Shown here: in pieces, positions 8,067 through 15,565 of the stretch | Layout: each line of letters starts with the position of its first letter | Numbering within the stretch: position 1 is the first letter of the stretch | Assembly: GCA_020634875.1 (NCBI GenBank) | Contig: JACKAX010000041.1 | Span: 1 to 25,094, forward strand | DNA: 25,094 bases | Reading direction: 5' to 3' | Source of the DNA: Anaerolineales bacterium | GTDB taxonomy: Bacteria; Chloroflexota; Anaerolineae; Anaerolineales; JABWBV01 | Translations under genes and position numbers: made by a program | The notes under the pieces: generated by a model | Told to the model about the DNA's origin: nothing | The model's database searches: none | What the model saw: the letters and a program-made list of their open reading frames with translations, nothing else

Positions 8067-9998
8067 TTATTTTCTATTTTCGTTCTGACTAATCATCCCG
8101 TTGATAAACTGGATGAACTCTTTGACATTGAGTGGTTTGGTCATGTACGCTTCTGCCCCCATCTTCAACAACTCCCTCACACGTCCAGGGGTGGCATCCG
8201 CACTCAACACCACCACCGGAATGTGCCCCGTCTCCTCTCCCTCCTTCAGCCACTGCAAGGCCTCCAACCCCTTCATCCCCGGCAGGTGCAAATCTAGCAA
8301 GATCAGGTCCGGGTGCTGCTCCCGCGCCACCGCCAGCCCTGCCTCCGCCCGCGTTTCGCCCAACACCACCACCTGAGGATACTCATCCAGCACCTGCCGT
8401 ACCAACTCATAGTTCGCCAGGTTATCCTCTATGTACAGAATCTTGAAGGTCATCTCTGCTAGCCCACGCAACTCCCCCGTCTCTCTTTTGCCGCGCAACG
8501 CTTTCACCGGGTTGTCCGTCATCGGTAGCTCGACCCAAAAGGTACTCCCCTGTCCTGGTGTGCTCTCCACCCCAATCTGCCCCCCCATCAACTCTACCAA
8601 GCGTTTGGATAGTGCCAACCCCAACCCTGTGCCATCCACTCCCCCCCCCTCCGCCCCCAGCCGCTCAAACGGCGTGAACAGCTTCGCCTGCATTTCTGCC
8701 GAAATGCCCGGCCCTGTGTCTTTCACCTTCAGGCATAGCCGCATGTTGGGGCGTTCCTCATGGGTGAGAGACACATGCCCCCCCGGTTTGTTGTACTTGA
8801 CGGCGTTGCTTAACAGGTTCAAAAGGACTTGTTTCAGACGCTGCTGGTCAGCTAACACGTACACATCCTCCGCCGGATCGTCGGTGATTGCTAGCGTTAT
8901 CTGGCGCGGGTCTGCTAACGGGATGGCCAGTTCACAGGCTTCGCGCAGGGCCTCCCGTATCCGCACCGGTTCCGGCGAGATTTGCAGACGGTTGGCTTCG
9001 ATGCGGGAGAGGTCCAGGATTTCGTTGATCAGGTTCAGCAGGTGGTGCCCGCCTTTGACGATTTGATGGACGCGGTCACGTTGCCGGTCGGTCAGGGGGT
9101 CTTTCTGGCTGAGTTCAAGCAACTGCCCAAAGCCCAGGATCGCATTCAGGGGCGTCCGCAGTTCATGGCTCATGCGCGAGAGAAATTCGGTCTTAGCCTG
9201 GTTAGCCTGCTCAGCTTCTGCCTTGGCAGAATTAAGTTGGGCTATGCGCGTTTGAATCTCTTCTCCCAACATATATACTCCGAGAAATAGGGCGTCATAT
9301 GCATCGTTCCTCTCACTGATAGGTGTCTCGTTGCTAAATTCCAAACTCGCGGTAGCAATCAGCAAATTCATCAAAGCATTAGCGCGTTTTTCCCGATAGG
9401 CTGCCTCATTTTCGCTTTCCTGAAGCAGGTTTTCTAATTCGGTTGTCTTTTCCTGAATCTGCTTCCTATTTTGATCGCCCAGATACGCGACACCAAGGTT
9501 CAATAGTCCGAGAACGATAAGAGGAGGAAGACTGTTGGCAATCACCGTTAGAGGAAACATCGGGTTAACTAGAGGCAAACTTAGGATTCCTAGAATCGAG
9601 ATAAACAGAAAAAAGCCAGTCGTTTGCAGTGAATAAAACGCCGCGCTAATCAATAAGATTGCAGTAAACCAGACTGGAGCTAAGAATGAAACAGGATCGT
9701 AAATAAAATCAAAATATATGCTTATCCACATAATCCCTAGCAGGAACAACTTTGCTATTTTTGCATACGCAGTACGGCTAAACCAATAGATACCGACATA
9801 AGACACGAGCAACATTGTGCCAATATATAGCGTAATATTTTGGATATTAAAATTAATCGCAATAAACAAGCCTGGCAAAGTTACTAAAAAGAGGATGAGG
9901 ATCAGCCCCGAAAACGTCTTTGCATCCCGGCGCTGCCCTTCGCCCTTAATGGAAGGATGTGGTTCGGTTAGGCGCTTCAATAAATTACTCATTTTCAT
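8067..9998 (-). CDS. Membrane-bound hybrid histidine kinase with six-helix N-terminal sensor
   Basis: A 643-residue kinase whose N-terminal part carries six hydrophobic helices (about residues 29-49, 54-73, 80-99, 105-124, 126-144, 150-174) with very short loops, so sensing is probably within or close to the membrane. A coiled coil leads to HisKA with H278 (SRMSHELRTPLNA), HATPase_c with the GTGLGL box from residue 456, and a receiver with D569 in LLDLHLP. The C-terminal half is very similar to that of the next gene, pointing to duplication. I chose ATG 9998 because it overlaps the upstream stop as ATGA; ATG at 10019 or 9992 are alternatives. The membrane part is AT-rich while the kinase-receiver part is C-rich on the plus strand, suggesting a domain swap near 9230. 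Confidence 0.93.
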   Translation of the reverse strand: MKMSNLLKRLTEPHPSIKGEGQRRDAKTFSGLILILFLVTLPGLFIAINFNIQNITLYIGTMLLVSYVGIYWFSRTAYAKIAKLFLLGIMWISIYFDFIYDPVSFLAPVWFTAILLISAAFYSLQTTGFFLFISILGILSLPLVNPMFPLTVIANSLPPLIVLGLLNLGVAYLGDQNRKQIQEKTTELENLLQESENEAAYREKRANALMNLLIATASLEFSNETPISERNDAYDALFLGVYMLGEEIQTRIAQLNSAKAEAEQANQAKTEFLSRMSHELRTPLNAILGFGQLLELSQKDPLTDRQRDRVHQIVKGGHHLLNLINEILDLSRIEANRLQISPEPVRIREALREACELAIPLADPRQITLAITDDPAEDVYVLADQQRLKQVLLNLLSNAVKYNKPGGHVSLTHEERPNMRLCLKVKDTGPGISAEMQAKLFTPFERLGAEGGGVDGTGLGLALSKRLVELMGGQIGVESTPGQGSTFWVELPMTDNPVKALRGKRETGELRGLAEMTFKILYIEDNLANYELVRQVLDEYPQVVVLGETRAEAGLAVAREQHPDLILLDLHLPGMKGLEALQWLKEGEETGHIPVVVLSADATPGRVRELLKMGAEAYMTKPLNVKEFIQFINGMISQNENRK

Positions 9999-10350
9999 TT
10001 TAAAAATCCCTTTAACCATGTCAAAGCTTCTTCTTCGGGTGGAAACTCTCTTATAGGTATGGTTGGACGGTTGACATTCAGGAAGAAATGGACAATTATC
10101 CGGCTGATCGGCGAATCAACGAGGACGGCTATCGCGATAATATTTAGGCTGGTTTGAGGAGCTGCTAAATGGGCGCGCGCTTCGATAGTTACGTTTTTTG
10201 TCCCCCTCATCGCGGCAAGGAGGGGTCTTTTACGGTCGCCCGCCAGCGCGCTAGCAGCTTCACTCATCTCCTACGCTTCTTCCAGAGAGATAGTACATGC
10301 AGAATACCATCGTTATCCAGCCAAAGTCTGGCTGTCCGCGTGTTAACCGT
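9995..10350 (-). pseudogene. Broken copy 5 of the STAS/SEC14-like small protein
   Basis: Alignment by eye to the preceding gene (10352-10744) shows the same protein from NTRTARLWLDNDG to the WLKGFLK end, with three lesions. The start position reads ACG, about 25 nt are lost with a frameshift after the HV that follows the DGIL segment, and a TAG follows SLEEA, where the neighbour has a glutamine codon. The remaining open frame begins at ATG 10267 and gives 90 residues covering the C-terminal two thirds (RGTKN, EARAHLA, VDSPISRI, HFFLNVNRP). No good ribosome-binding site precedes that ATG. Its stop overlaps the start of the kinase gene as ATGA, so the relic may still matter for translational coupling. 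Confidence 0.8.
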
Positions 10351-10351
10351 T

Positions 10352-10744
10352 TCAGGCCCCACGTTCCTTCTCGAAAAAAGTTCGCAGCCATGCCAACGCT
10401 GCATCCTCATTCGTGAACATTTGTGTGGGGATGACCGGATGATTAATATTCAGGAAAAAATTGGCAATGATCTGACCGATTGGTGAATCAATGACAATGG
10501 CTCTAGCCAAAATCAAATCCGTTTGTACACTTGCCAGGTGTGCGCGTGCCTCTCTGGACATGCTTTTTGTCCCCCGCGTATTGACCAACAACAAGAGGGA
10601 CGCTTCGTATCCGTCTACCATCATGGCGACAGTCTCTGTCGTTTTTTGTGCATCTTCCAATGAGATCGCACTATTAGGGTGAATACTAATGTGTACGGTA
10701 TTGTTGTCATCTATCCAGATACTGGATGTCCGCGTGTTAATCAC
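10352..10744 (-). CDS. STAS/SEC14-like small protein, copy 4
   Basis: A 130-residue soluble protein with no signal peptide or membrane helix. The paralogue pattern is seen throughout: IWIDDNNTVH at the N terminus, SLEDAQ leading into a helix, VNTRGTKSMSREARAHLA in the middle, VIDSPIGQIIANFFLNINHP and a FTNEDAALAWLRTFF end. The alternating strands and helices and the FTxEExALxWL ending match proteins usually labelled STAS/SEC14 (SpoIIAA-like) domain proteins; I recognise the type but not a specific function. It starts with GTG two bases after the stop of copy 3 and ends two bases before the relic copy 5, so it belongs to the array. It lacks an obvious enzyme motif. Confidence 0.87.
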   Translation of the reverse strand: MINTRTSSIWIDDNNTVHISIHPNSAISLEDAQKTTETVAMMVDGYEASLLLLVNTRGTKSMSREARAHLASVQTDLILARAIVIDSPIGQIIANFFLNINHPVIPTQMFTNEDAALAWLRTFFEKERGA

Positions 10745-10745
10745 A

Positions 10746-11156
10746 TCAGTGCCCTTTGTTGTCTTCCATAAAAGTTAGCAGCCACATTCGGGCTTTTTCC
10801 TCATCCGTAAACAGGGATACGGGTGTTGGAGGCTTGTTGATGCCCAGGAAAAAATTGCCGATCACACGGCTGATGAGTGAGCCAACAAGCAAGGCAGCCG
10901 AAGATACTAGACTGGAATTCCCCTCAATTGAAACAAAAGTGCGCGCTTCTTGTGAGATACTTTTGACTTCACGGATATCATTAATTAGCGGAGCGCTAAA
11001 ACCCTGAGAGATTTGTAAGATAGCGGCTTTTGCTTCCCTGGTATCTTCGATAGTAATTTCAGCGCCAGGATTCCACGTAAGATGAATTATGCTGTCTTTG
11101 TCCAGCCAAAGTTTTGCCTTGGTCGTCGAAATGATTTCAGTCTTCATTTTAGTCAT
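10746..11156 (-). CDS. STAS/SEC14-like small protein, copy 3
   Basis: A 136-residue paralogue of the neighbouring small proteins. It contains KAKLWLDKDSIIHL, an acidic-helix segment TIEDTREAKAAIL, NDIREVKSISQEART, LVGSLISRVIGNFFLGINKPP and the LFTDEEKARMWLLTF end. Start is uncertain: ATG 11156 lies before the stop of the broken copy 2 and overlaps it by 8 nt, while ATG 11147 (residue 4) follows that stop directly; neither has a good ribosome-binding site, which favours translational coupling. Soluble and probably cytoplasmic. STAS-like proteins act as binding partners in kinase or anti-sigma networks, and the kinases downstream make a regulatory role likely, but that is inference. Confidence 0.87.
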   Translation of the reverse strand: MTKMKTEIISTTKAKLWLDKDSIIHLTWNPGAEITIEDTREAKAAILQISQGFSAPLINDIREVKSISQEARTFVSIEGNSSLVSSAALLVGSLISRVIGNFFLGINKPPTPVSLFTDEEKARMWLLTFMEDNKGH

Positions 11157-11544
11157 TCAAAAGGGCCCTCAACCATACCCAAACCTTTTCTTCATCCGTG
11201 AACATGAATACAAAGACTGAAGGTTTGTTGATTCTCAGATAAAAATTGCCAATCATGGGGCTGATAGGTGAGTCAACCAGTAGAGAGATCTAGGATACCA
11301 TGGTAGTGACTTCGTCAATAGCATCGTAAATTCGTACTTCCTGTGAGATGTTTTTAATTCCGCGAATATCAACCCAAAGCGGGTTTCGTCTCCCCTGAGA
11401 AATTTTTAGTAAAGCCTTGGTTGTATCTCTCGCATCTTCGATAGTGATTTCAACTCCTAGATTCCATAAGACATGAAAAATGCCCTTTTCGTCCGCCCAG
11501 AGTTTGGCCTTATTTGTACCAATGGTATCAGGCTTCAACTTCAT
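11149..11544 (-). pseudogene. STAS/SEC14-like small protein, copy 2, interrupted by an in-frame TAG
   Basis: The frame from ATG 11544 gives 84 residues (NKAKLWADEKGIFHV, TIEDARDTTKALLKI, VDIRGIKNISQEVR) and stops at a TAG at about 11290-11292. Reading on in the same frame gives the expected remainder, SLLVDSPISPMIGNFYLRIN then FTDEEKVWVWLRALLND, ending at TAA 11149-11151. A single nonsense change is therefore the only lesion I see. The ATG overlaps the end of copy 1 by 17 nt. Either a recent pseudogene, a truncated protein, or a case of readthrough; the first is most likely because copy 5 is clearly decaying. Confidence 0.8.
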
Positions 11545-11929
11545 CTTTCAGAAAGGCTCGTAGCCACGCTAAAGCTTCTTCCTCATCCGTGAACAGAGAT
11601 ACAGGAAAAGGCAGATTACTAAGCTTCATGAAAAAATTACCGATCATGCGACTGATAGGTGATTCAATAAGTAGCACCAGCGCAGACACAATTTGTGTGT
11701 TTTCTTCGCTAGCATAGTACTTACGCGCTTCTAGTGCAACGCTTTTTACTTCGCGGATGTCCACCAACACAGGTCTTCTTTTGCCCTGAGCAACCTGCAT
11801 TAGAGCTACAGATGAAGCTCGTGCATCTGCGAGAGTATGTTCAGGCGCGGGGAAATAGATGGCATGTAACACGCCGCCTTCATCCAACCAATGTTTACCT
11901 GTGCTTGTGATGACTGTTTCAGAGCGCAT
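11528..11929 (-). CDS. STAS/SEC14-like small protein, copy 1 (first gene of the signalling operon)
   Basis: A 133-residue soluble protein and the first of five tandem paralogues. Visible blocks: GKHWLDEGGVLHAIYF, TLADARASSVALMQV, VDIREVKSVALEARKYYAS, LLIESPISRMIGNFFMKL and the LFTDEEEALAWLRAFL end. I chose ATG 11929 (MRSETVI) because the paralogues begin at this distance from the WLD block; an upstream ATG at 11968 would add 13 unrelated residues. The gene lies about 150 bp from the end of the IS1-like element, so the operon promoter should be in that gap or inside the element. Family assignment is by pattern, not by search. Confidence 0.88.
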   Translation of the reverse strand: MRSETVITSTGKHWLDEGGVLHAIYFPAPEHTLADARASSVALMQVAQGKRRPVLVDIREVKSVALEARKYYASEENTQIVSALVLLIESPISRMIGNFFMKLSNLPFPVSLFTDEEEALAWLRAFLKDEVEA

Positions 11930-11981
11930 AATCAGCCTTCTTAGCAAATTAAAACACGATCTATTCAACTTGGCCGTAAAT

Positions 11982-11987
11982 ATTATA
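11982..11987 (-). promoter_or_regulatory. Candidate -10 box for the STAS/kinase operon
   Basis: TATAAT reads on the minus strand about 50 bp before the first start codon of the operon. I found no convincing -35 box at the right distance, so this is only a candidate. Confidence 0.25.
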
Positions 11988-12074
11988 GAAAAACGGTTCT
12001 ACCGGAATATCTGGACAAAACCCCGAAATTTTGAGGGGGATGGGGTTTACATCACCATCTTTCCCTCAAAAATC

Positions 12075-13261
12075 GATAGTTAGGTGAGATTATCTCTAGC
12101 CGGTCTGTGGATAAACAGGCATAAGGAGAATCTCGGCTTGGGTCAAAATTGCATACGCTAATCCAAACACCATGGCTGGCGTGCGCTCAAGGTACTTTTT
12201 TTATCCTGGGGTAAGCGCAAACAGTGTAGGGTACGATGAGGCCGACACCAATTGTAAACAGTCACGCCCCACCAGCCCAAGTGTAGCTTTTCGTCTTCCC
12301 GCTTGGCAAAGGCCAGGGCTTTGCGGACTTGGGCTTTACTCATCAAACGTGCGGTTCCATTGCGGCGCTCGACGGCGGAGGTGTTGGAGACCTGATAGCC
12401 TAGCTCGGCCAAGGCCTGCTGAATGAGCGTCCGACTGCTATGGGTGTAGCTGATTTCGACTTCTTTGAGCCGGGTTCCTTGCCGATGTTTGATCACTTGC
12501 ACATGGGCAGTCGTGCGTAGAATGCGGTAGCAGGGTTTGGGGAGACGCCCTACCGGCCCCTGTCGCGGCGGTTGGTAGGCATAAGATTTCTGGGAACAGG
12601 GTTGCATAGCTGACATCGCCATCGGTGAACAAGGCCCCTTGATGTCGGTCAGCCGGGCGGCCCCATCGGCCAACGAGCAGCAAATCAGGGCTTCATCACG
12701 CGGTCTCTGAAGATGCAAGACCACAAACTTGCTGTATAGGTCCATCAGTTCGCCTTCCCAAGCTGGCTGGGCCTTACACCCGGCAAACCCATGCCGTTCA
12801 TCGCCTTGCAGGTTCTGGATCGGTAAAACCTGCACGTTTTGGTCATGATACTGCTGCCCGTGCTGCCTGCGGCGTTTGTTCAGCCGCTGTATGGTACTCG
12901 GATCAACCAGGACCAAACGGGTAGTACCTTTGAAACTGGTCCCTTCACTGAGCTGTTCGCAGACAGAGGCCGTTTTTTCTTCAGGAATCTTGCAATTCCA
13001 TAAAGCCGTGTGCTTGCGTTCACTAAATTTTTCCCGGCAAACAGTGCAGCGCAGGAAGCGAATGCAGGCCGTCTTGCCATATTTCTTTCCGGAGCGTGAG
13101 ATTTTAGGCTCCAGGTTGTCCATATAGCACACAATCTGGGTTGACACATGCTAAACTTGTTATCTGGGTGGGCAGGTGAGTTCAATTTCGTTCATGCCGT
13201 AAGCTTGCCGCCCACTCGCTCACCCGACGACCTCGGTTTGTGATAATCTCACCTCACTATC
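12075..13261. mobile_element. Degenerate IS1-like insertion sequence
   Basis: The element is bounded by inverted repeats at 12075-12094 and 13242-13261 that match at 19 of 20 positions. The inner 12 bp (12083-12094) begin GGTGAG, like IS1-family ends, so the true tips may be 12083 and 13253 with the outer 8 bp being coincidental. No direct target duplication is visible, which fits an old insertion. It contains one transposase gene with a damaged catalytic region (12158-13147, minus strand). It separates the signalling operon from the palindrome-rich region. Confidence 0.82.
12158..13147 (-). pseudogene. IS1-like transposase with two compensating frameshifts across the active site
   Basis: The 329-residue frame shows an IS1-type arrangement: a zinc-ribbon-like N terminus that keeps RCTVC but has lost the first CxxC pair, a helix-turn-helix region, a GDERHGF segment carrying the first catalytic acid, and VERRNGTARL near the C terminus with the catalytic glutamate, followed by the SKAQVRKALAF block. 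Between about 12597 and 12634 the frame reads PCSPMAMSAMQPCSQ, whereas the next frame reads LFTDGDVSYATLFPEI, the expected block with the second catalytic aspartate. Two opposite indels thus move this block out of frame and back. The protein could be made at nearly full length but should be inactive. Confidence 0.82.
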
Positions 13262-13634
13262 ATATAACGTGGTTCTTATTGAATATCAAAGACAGGGTTC
13301 AGGAAAAGCGATCAGCCCCGATCTATTTATGAATCCTGGCATTTCGACCAATAAAGTTAACTGCCGTTCGACTTTGGAATAAATGTCGGTGGATGCTACC
13401 GCCAAGATATTTGACAAGAATGTATTGTGCAGGATATCACATAGCCCAATATATTAACAACTATTCTGATGTATATCTCGTCTACGATATTCAAGAATTC
13501 GACCAGTTGAGCATCTGTTGAAATGTCAGGAGGTCATGCCTTATTTTTCAAATTTATAGCCTTGTGCTCTAGATTTCGCTGCATCTTCGGCCAATGACGC
13601 CCTTTAAGATATGAAGGTGTAATCAGGAGGTAAC

Positions 13635-13658
13635 GCTATTTTCCAATTGGAGAATAGC
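13635..13658. repeat. 24-bp near-perfect palindrome
   Basis: GCTATT and AATAGC flank a central TCCAATTGGA, with a single T:G mismatch pair breaking full symmetry. No gene is adjacent. It could be a protein-binding site. Confidence 0.65.
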
Positions 13659-13788
13659 TATTCTGTCCATTCTTTCCATCTATTTGCATCGTATTCGCTT
13701 TATAATCACAAAATGTGAAATAAAATCGAACTTTTTACTCCCATGTTTTTAAAACTACTACTGAATTGCTATGGTGGCTTAAAATCAC

Positions 13789-13819
13789 AACCCACCACAT
13801 CTATTGGATGTGATGGGTT
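13789..13819. repeat. Inverted repeat with 13-bp arms and 5-nt loop
   Basis: Arms 13789-13801 and 13807-13819 match at 12 of 13 positions (AACCCACCACATC against GATGTGATGGGTT). No T run follows, so an intrinsic terminator is not supported. Confidence 0.6.
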
Positions 13820-13842
13820 ATTAGTGTTTACCCCTATATACA

Positions 13843-13888
13843 GGTGCCCCAGGCAGGAGTTGAACCCACAACCTACTGATCCGAAGTC
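13843..13888 (-). pseudogene. 3' fragment of a tRNA-Arg (anticodon UCG), probable attachment-site remnant
   Basis: On the minus strand the 46 bases read like a tRNA from the anticodon loop to the 3' end: GACTTCGGATC with anticodon TCG, a variable loop AGTAGG, a T arm GTGGG-TTCAACT-CCTGC, then CTGGGGC and ACC. No matching 5' acceptor strand (GCCCCAG) or D arm is found upstream, so a complete tRNA is not encoded. Homology beginning at the anticodon stem-loop and running to the 3' end is what remains when a tyrosine-recombinase element uses a tRNA gene as its target. No integrase gene is seen in the window. Confidence 0.65.
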
Positions 13889-13905
13889 GTTCAGGAATTT
13901 GTCTA

Positions 13906-13921
13906 TCCCATATATATGGGA
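13906..13921. repeat. 16-bp perfect palindrome
   Basis: TCCCATATATATGGGA is its own reverse complement. It lies between the tRNA fragment and the 40-bp palindrome. Confidence 0.7.
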
Positions 13922-13926
13922 ATAAA

Positions 13927-13966
13927 TCATCCACATGACCGCCATATATGGCGGTCATGTGGATGA
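13927..13966. repeat. 40-bp perfect palindrome
   Basis: Every base of 13927-13966 pairs with its mirror; the centre is GCCATATATGGC and the outer part carries CCACATGACC and its complement. Without a loop it can form a cruciform, or a hairpin in RNA. It lies 91 bp past the stop of the ATPase gene, so it could also help end that transcript, though no T run follows. Confidence 0.85.
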
Positions 13967-14057
13967 AAATCGTCTATATTTTCTGTAAATTCTATGGCGG
14001 TTGCACCACCGTTGCACCAAAAAATCTAACCAGGAAAGGCGACTCTGCTCTGCCTTA

Positions 14058-15536
14058 TTATTCGGACCAATCCTTCAAATCGCGATCTAACTCGTCCAAG
14101 GATACCAACCGCATCCCCACCGAAATCCAATTTTTCCCTTCCGCAGGGTGCTGGTTGATTTCTTGCTGATACGTCTGCGCCCCGTTGGTCCACCCACTCC
14201 GGGAAAAACCGAGGAAATAAACCCGCCACCTTCCCTCCGCAGGAATAACTTTCGCAGCTTTTTGTTCGACCAGTTGGACCATAACCTTCCGCTCTACCGC
14301 GTCGAGCGTCCATTTACATTCCCCCAAAAGCAAGGTTTTTTCCATGCGGTTGATCCCGACAACATCGATTTGAAAATCCCGCTCCCATGCACTCCCCACC
14401 TGATCTGGTAAAAACGGCAGGAGGCCCAACGCCCCCGCACGCAAAGTCCATTCGCGACTGAGTTCTTCCCAGGTATGGGTGCCAATATAATCCAGCAGAT
14501 GCCGGGTGATCTCCGCAAGCGCTTGTTCCTGAATTTTTAGGGAAAACTGATATTGACGTGCCTCCAAAAACCGATAGTAAAAACGTAAATATGGGTCGGT
14601 AATGTGATAGCGCCCCGCGCGGCTGACCGTCGGATTTTTCATCACGGAAACCCGCCGTTCTACAAACCCCGCCTCTGCCAAAACGCTAACATATTTTGGA
14701 ATGTGCCCTCCAGGGAGCCCGGTTGCGGTGGCCAATTCTTTCGGCGTCCGTGCCCCACGCGCCATAGCCGTCAAAAGCGCCACATAGTTGTGCAAATCGG
14801 AGACAAAATCATGCAGAAGTAAGCCGGGTTCGGCTTGCATTAAATTGTTGGGGGAAAGGAGCTGAATTTTAATATTTTGGGAAATCGATTTGTTGGGGTC
14901 GATCCTTTCCCAGTAGGCGGGAATGCCACCAAACATCGCATATAAAGCAACCCGGTCGATGGCGGTGTAATTGGGGAAAAATACCCCTGTTTGTCCAAAG
15001 GGCAAGGGTTGGAGATGCATTTGTGCGGTTGCCCGCCCATAGAGCGGGGCCTGATAGGCCAGAAACTCGCGCTTCATCATCCCTAAGTGCGAACCGGAAA
15101 TACATAACAGGATATTCGTCTTGCTCAACACCTGATCCCACACATTTTGCAGAATTCCGGCCAACTCTGGACTCACTTCCAGCAGATAGGTAAACTCATC
15201 TACAAACACGGCCAGCCGTTCCACGCGGGCGAGATGAGCAACTTGCTGCCAGGCCTGTTCCCAAGAGGCGTAAGTGAATTCATCGGGGGCAGGGGCTTCA
15301 GGATTGGCAAAATTATAGACGGCCTGCGAAAAGGCGCGAAGTTGGGCAAAAGGCGAGGAGGGGGTCGCCACCCAATAAAAGGTGCGATACCCCATCTGCT
15401 CAAGCCAGTGGGCTAATAATGCGGTCTTCCCTACGCGTCGCCGCCCATACAAGACGAGAAATTGGGCTCCAGGGGCTTCCCAAAGGGCATTCAATAAAGC
15501 CAATTCTTGATTACGGCCATTGAAGGGAAATTTCAT
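14058..15536 (-). CDS. AAA-family ATPase with C-terminal DUF234 nuclease-like domain
   Basis: A 492-residue soluble protein of the archaeal-type ATPase group (COG1672). Visible parts: P loop GRRRVGKTAL (K37, T38), Walker B LAVFVDEFTYLL (D113, E114), a sensor-like LLCISGSH, a winged-helix region at about 245-310 (LLTAMARGARTPKELA, GLPGGHIPKYVSVLAEAGF), and a C-terminal DUF234 region with D391 in IDVVG and E406-C-K408 in LLGECKW. That D...ExK pattern is the restriction-endonuclease-like signature. The start is set by AAGGAG before ATG 15536. The role of these proteins is poorly known; DNA-related or defence functions are suggested by the domains. It is monocistronic here, flanked by two insertion sequences. 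Confidence 0.92.
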   Translation of the reverse strand: MKFPFNGRNQELALLNALWEAPGAQFLVLYGRRRVGKTALLAHWLEQMGYRTFYWVATPSSPFAQLRAFSQAVYNFANPEAPAPDEFTYASWEQAWQQVAHLARVERLAVFVDEFTYLLEVSPELAGILQNVWDQVLSKTNILLCISGSHLGMMKREFLAYQAPLYGRATAQMHLQPLPFGQTGVFFPNYTAIDRVALYAMFGGIPAYWERIDPNKSISQNIKIQLLSPNNLMQAEPGLLLHDFVSDLHNYVALLTAMARGARTPKELATATGLPGGHIPKYVSVLAEAGFVERRVSVMKNPTVSRAGRYHITDPYLRFYYRFLEARQYQFSLKIQEQALAEITRHLLDYIGTHTWEELSREWTLRAGALGLLPFLPDQVGSAWERDFQIDVVGINRMEKTLLLGECKWTLDAVERKVMVQLVEQKAAKVIPAEGRWRVYFLGFSRSGWTNGAQTYQQEINQHPAEGKNWISVGMRLVSLDELDRDLKDWSE

Positions 15537-15565
15537 GCGGACTCCTTGTTAGCATACTTTCAAGT

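Larger units (their letters stand above)
13262..14057. other. Non-coding stretch with palindromes and a tRNA fragment
   Basis: No convincing gene on either strand in about 800 bp; the open frames are short and lack ribosome-binding sites. The first 370 bp hold nothing I recognise. The rest holds palindromes at 13635-13658, 13789-13819, 13906-13921 and 13927-13966 and a tRNA-Arg 3' fragment at 13843-13888. Composition is AT-richer than the flanking genes. This looks like a junction left by integration or excision. Confidence 0.6.

Noticed and set aside
8431..9066. 211-codon open frame on the plus strand
   Set aside because: Antisense to the kinase domain of the membrane kinase; its length comes from the C-rich bias of that part.
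9995..11544. TAG codons read as pyrrolysine or as a recoded genome
   Set aside because: One of the two copies also has a frameshift and a lost start, and other genes in the window end at TAA, TGA or TAG; decay explains the data more simply.
3539..11929. Repeat array or CRISPR
   Set aside because: The repeated elements are diverged protein-coding domains and genes; there are no short identical repeats with regular spacers anywhere in the window.
12438..12683. 81-codon frame inside the IS1-like element as a separate gene
   Set aside because: Its recognisable part is only the frameshifted catalytic block of the transposase.
13789..13819. Intrinsic terminator
   Set aside because: The stem is acceptable but no T run follows on either strand and no gene ends next to it.
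13743..13925. 60-codon open frame on the plus strand
   Set aside because: Its C-terminal part is the translation of the tRNA fragment in reverse orientation; no ribosome-binding site.
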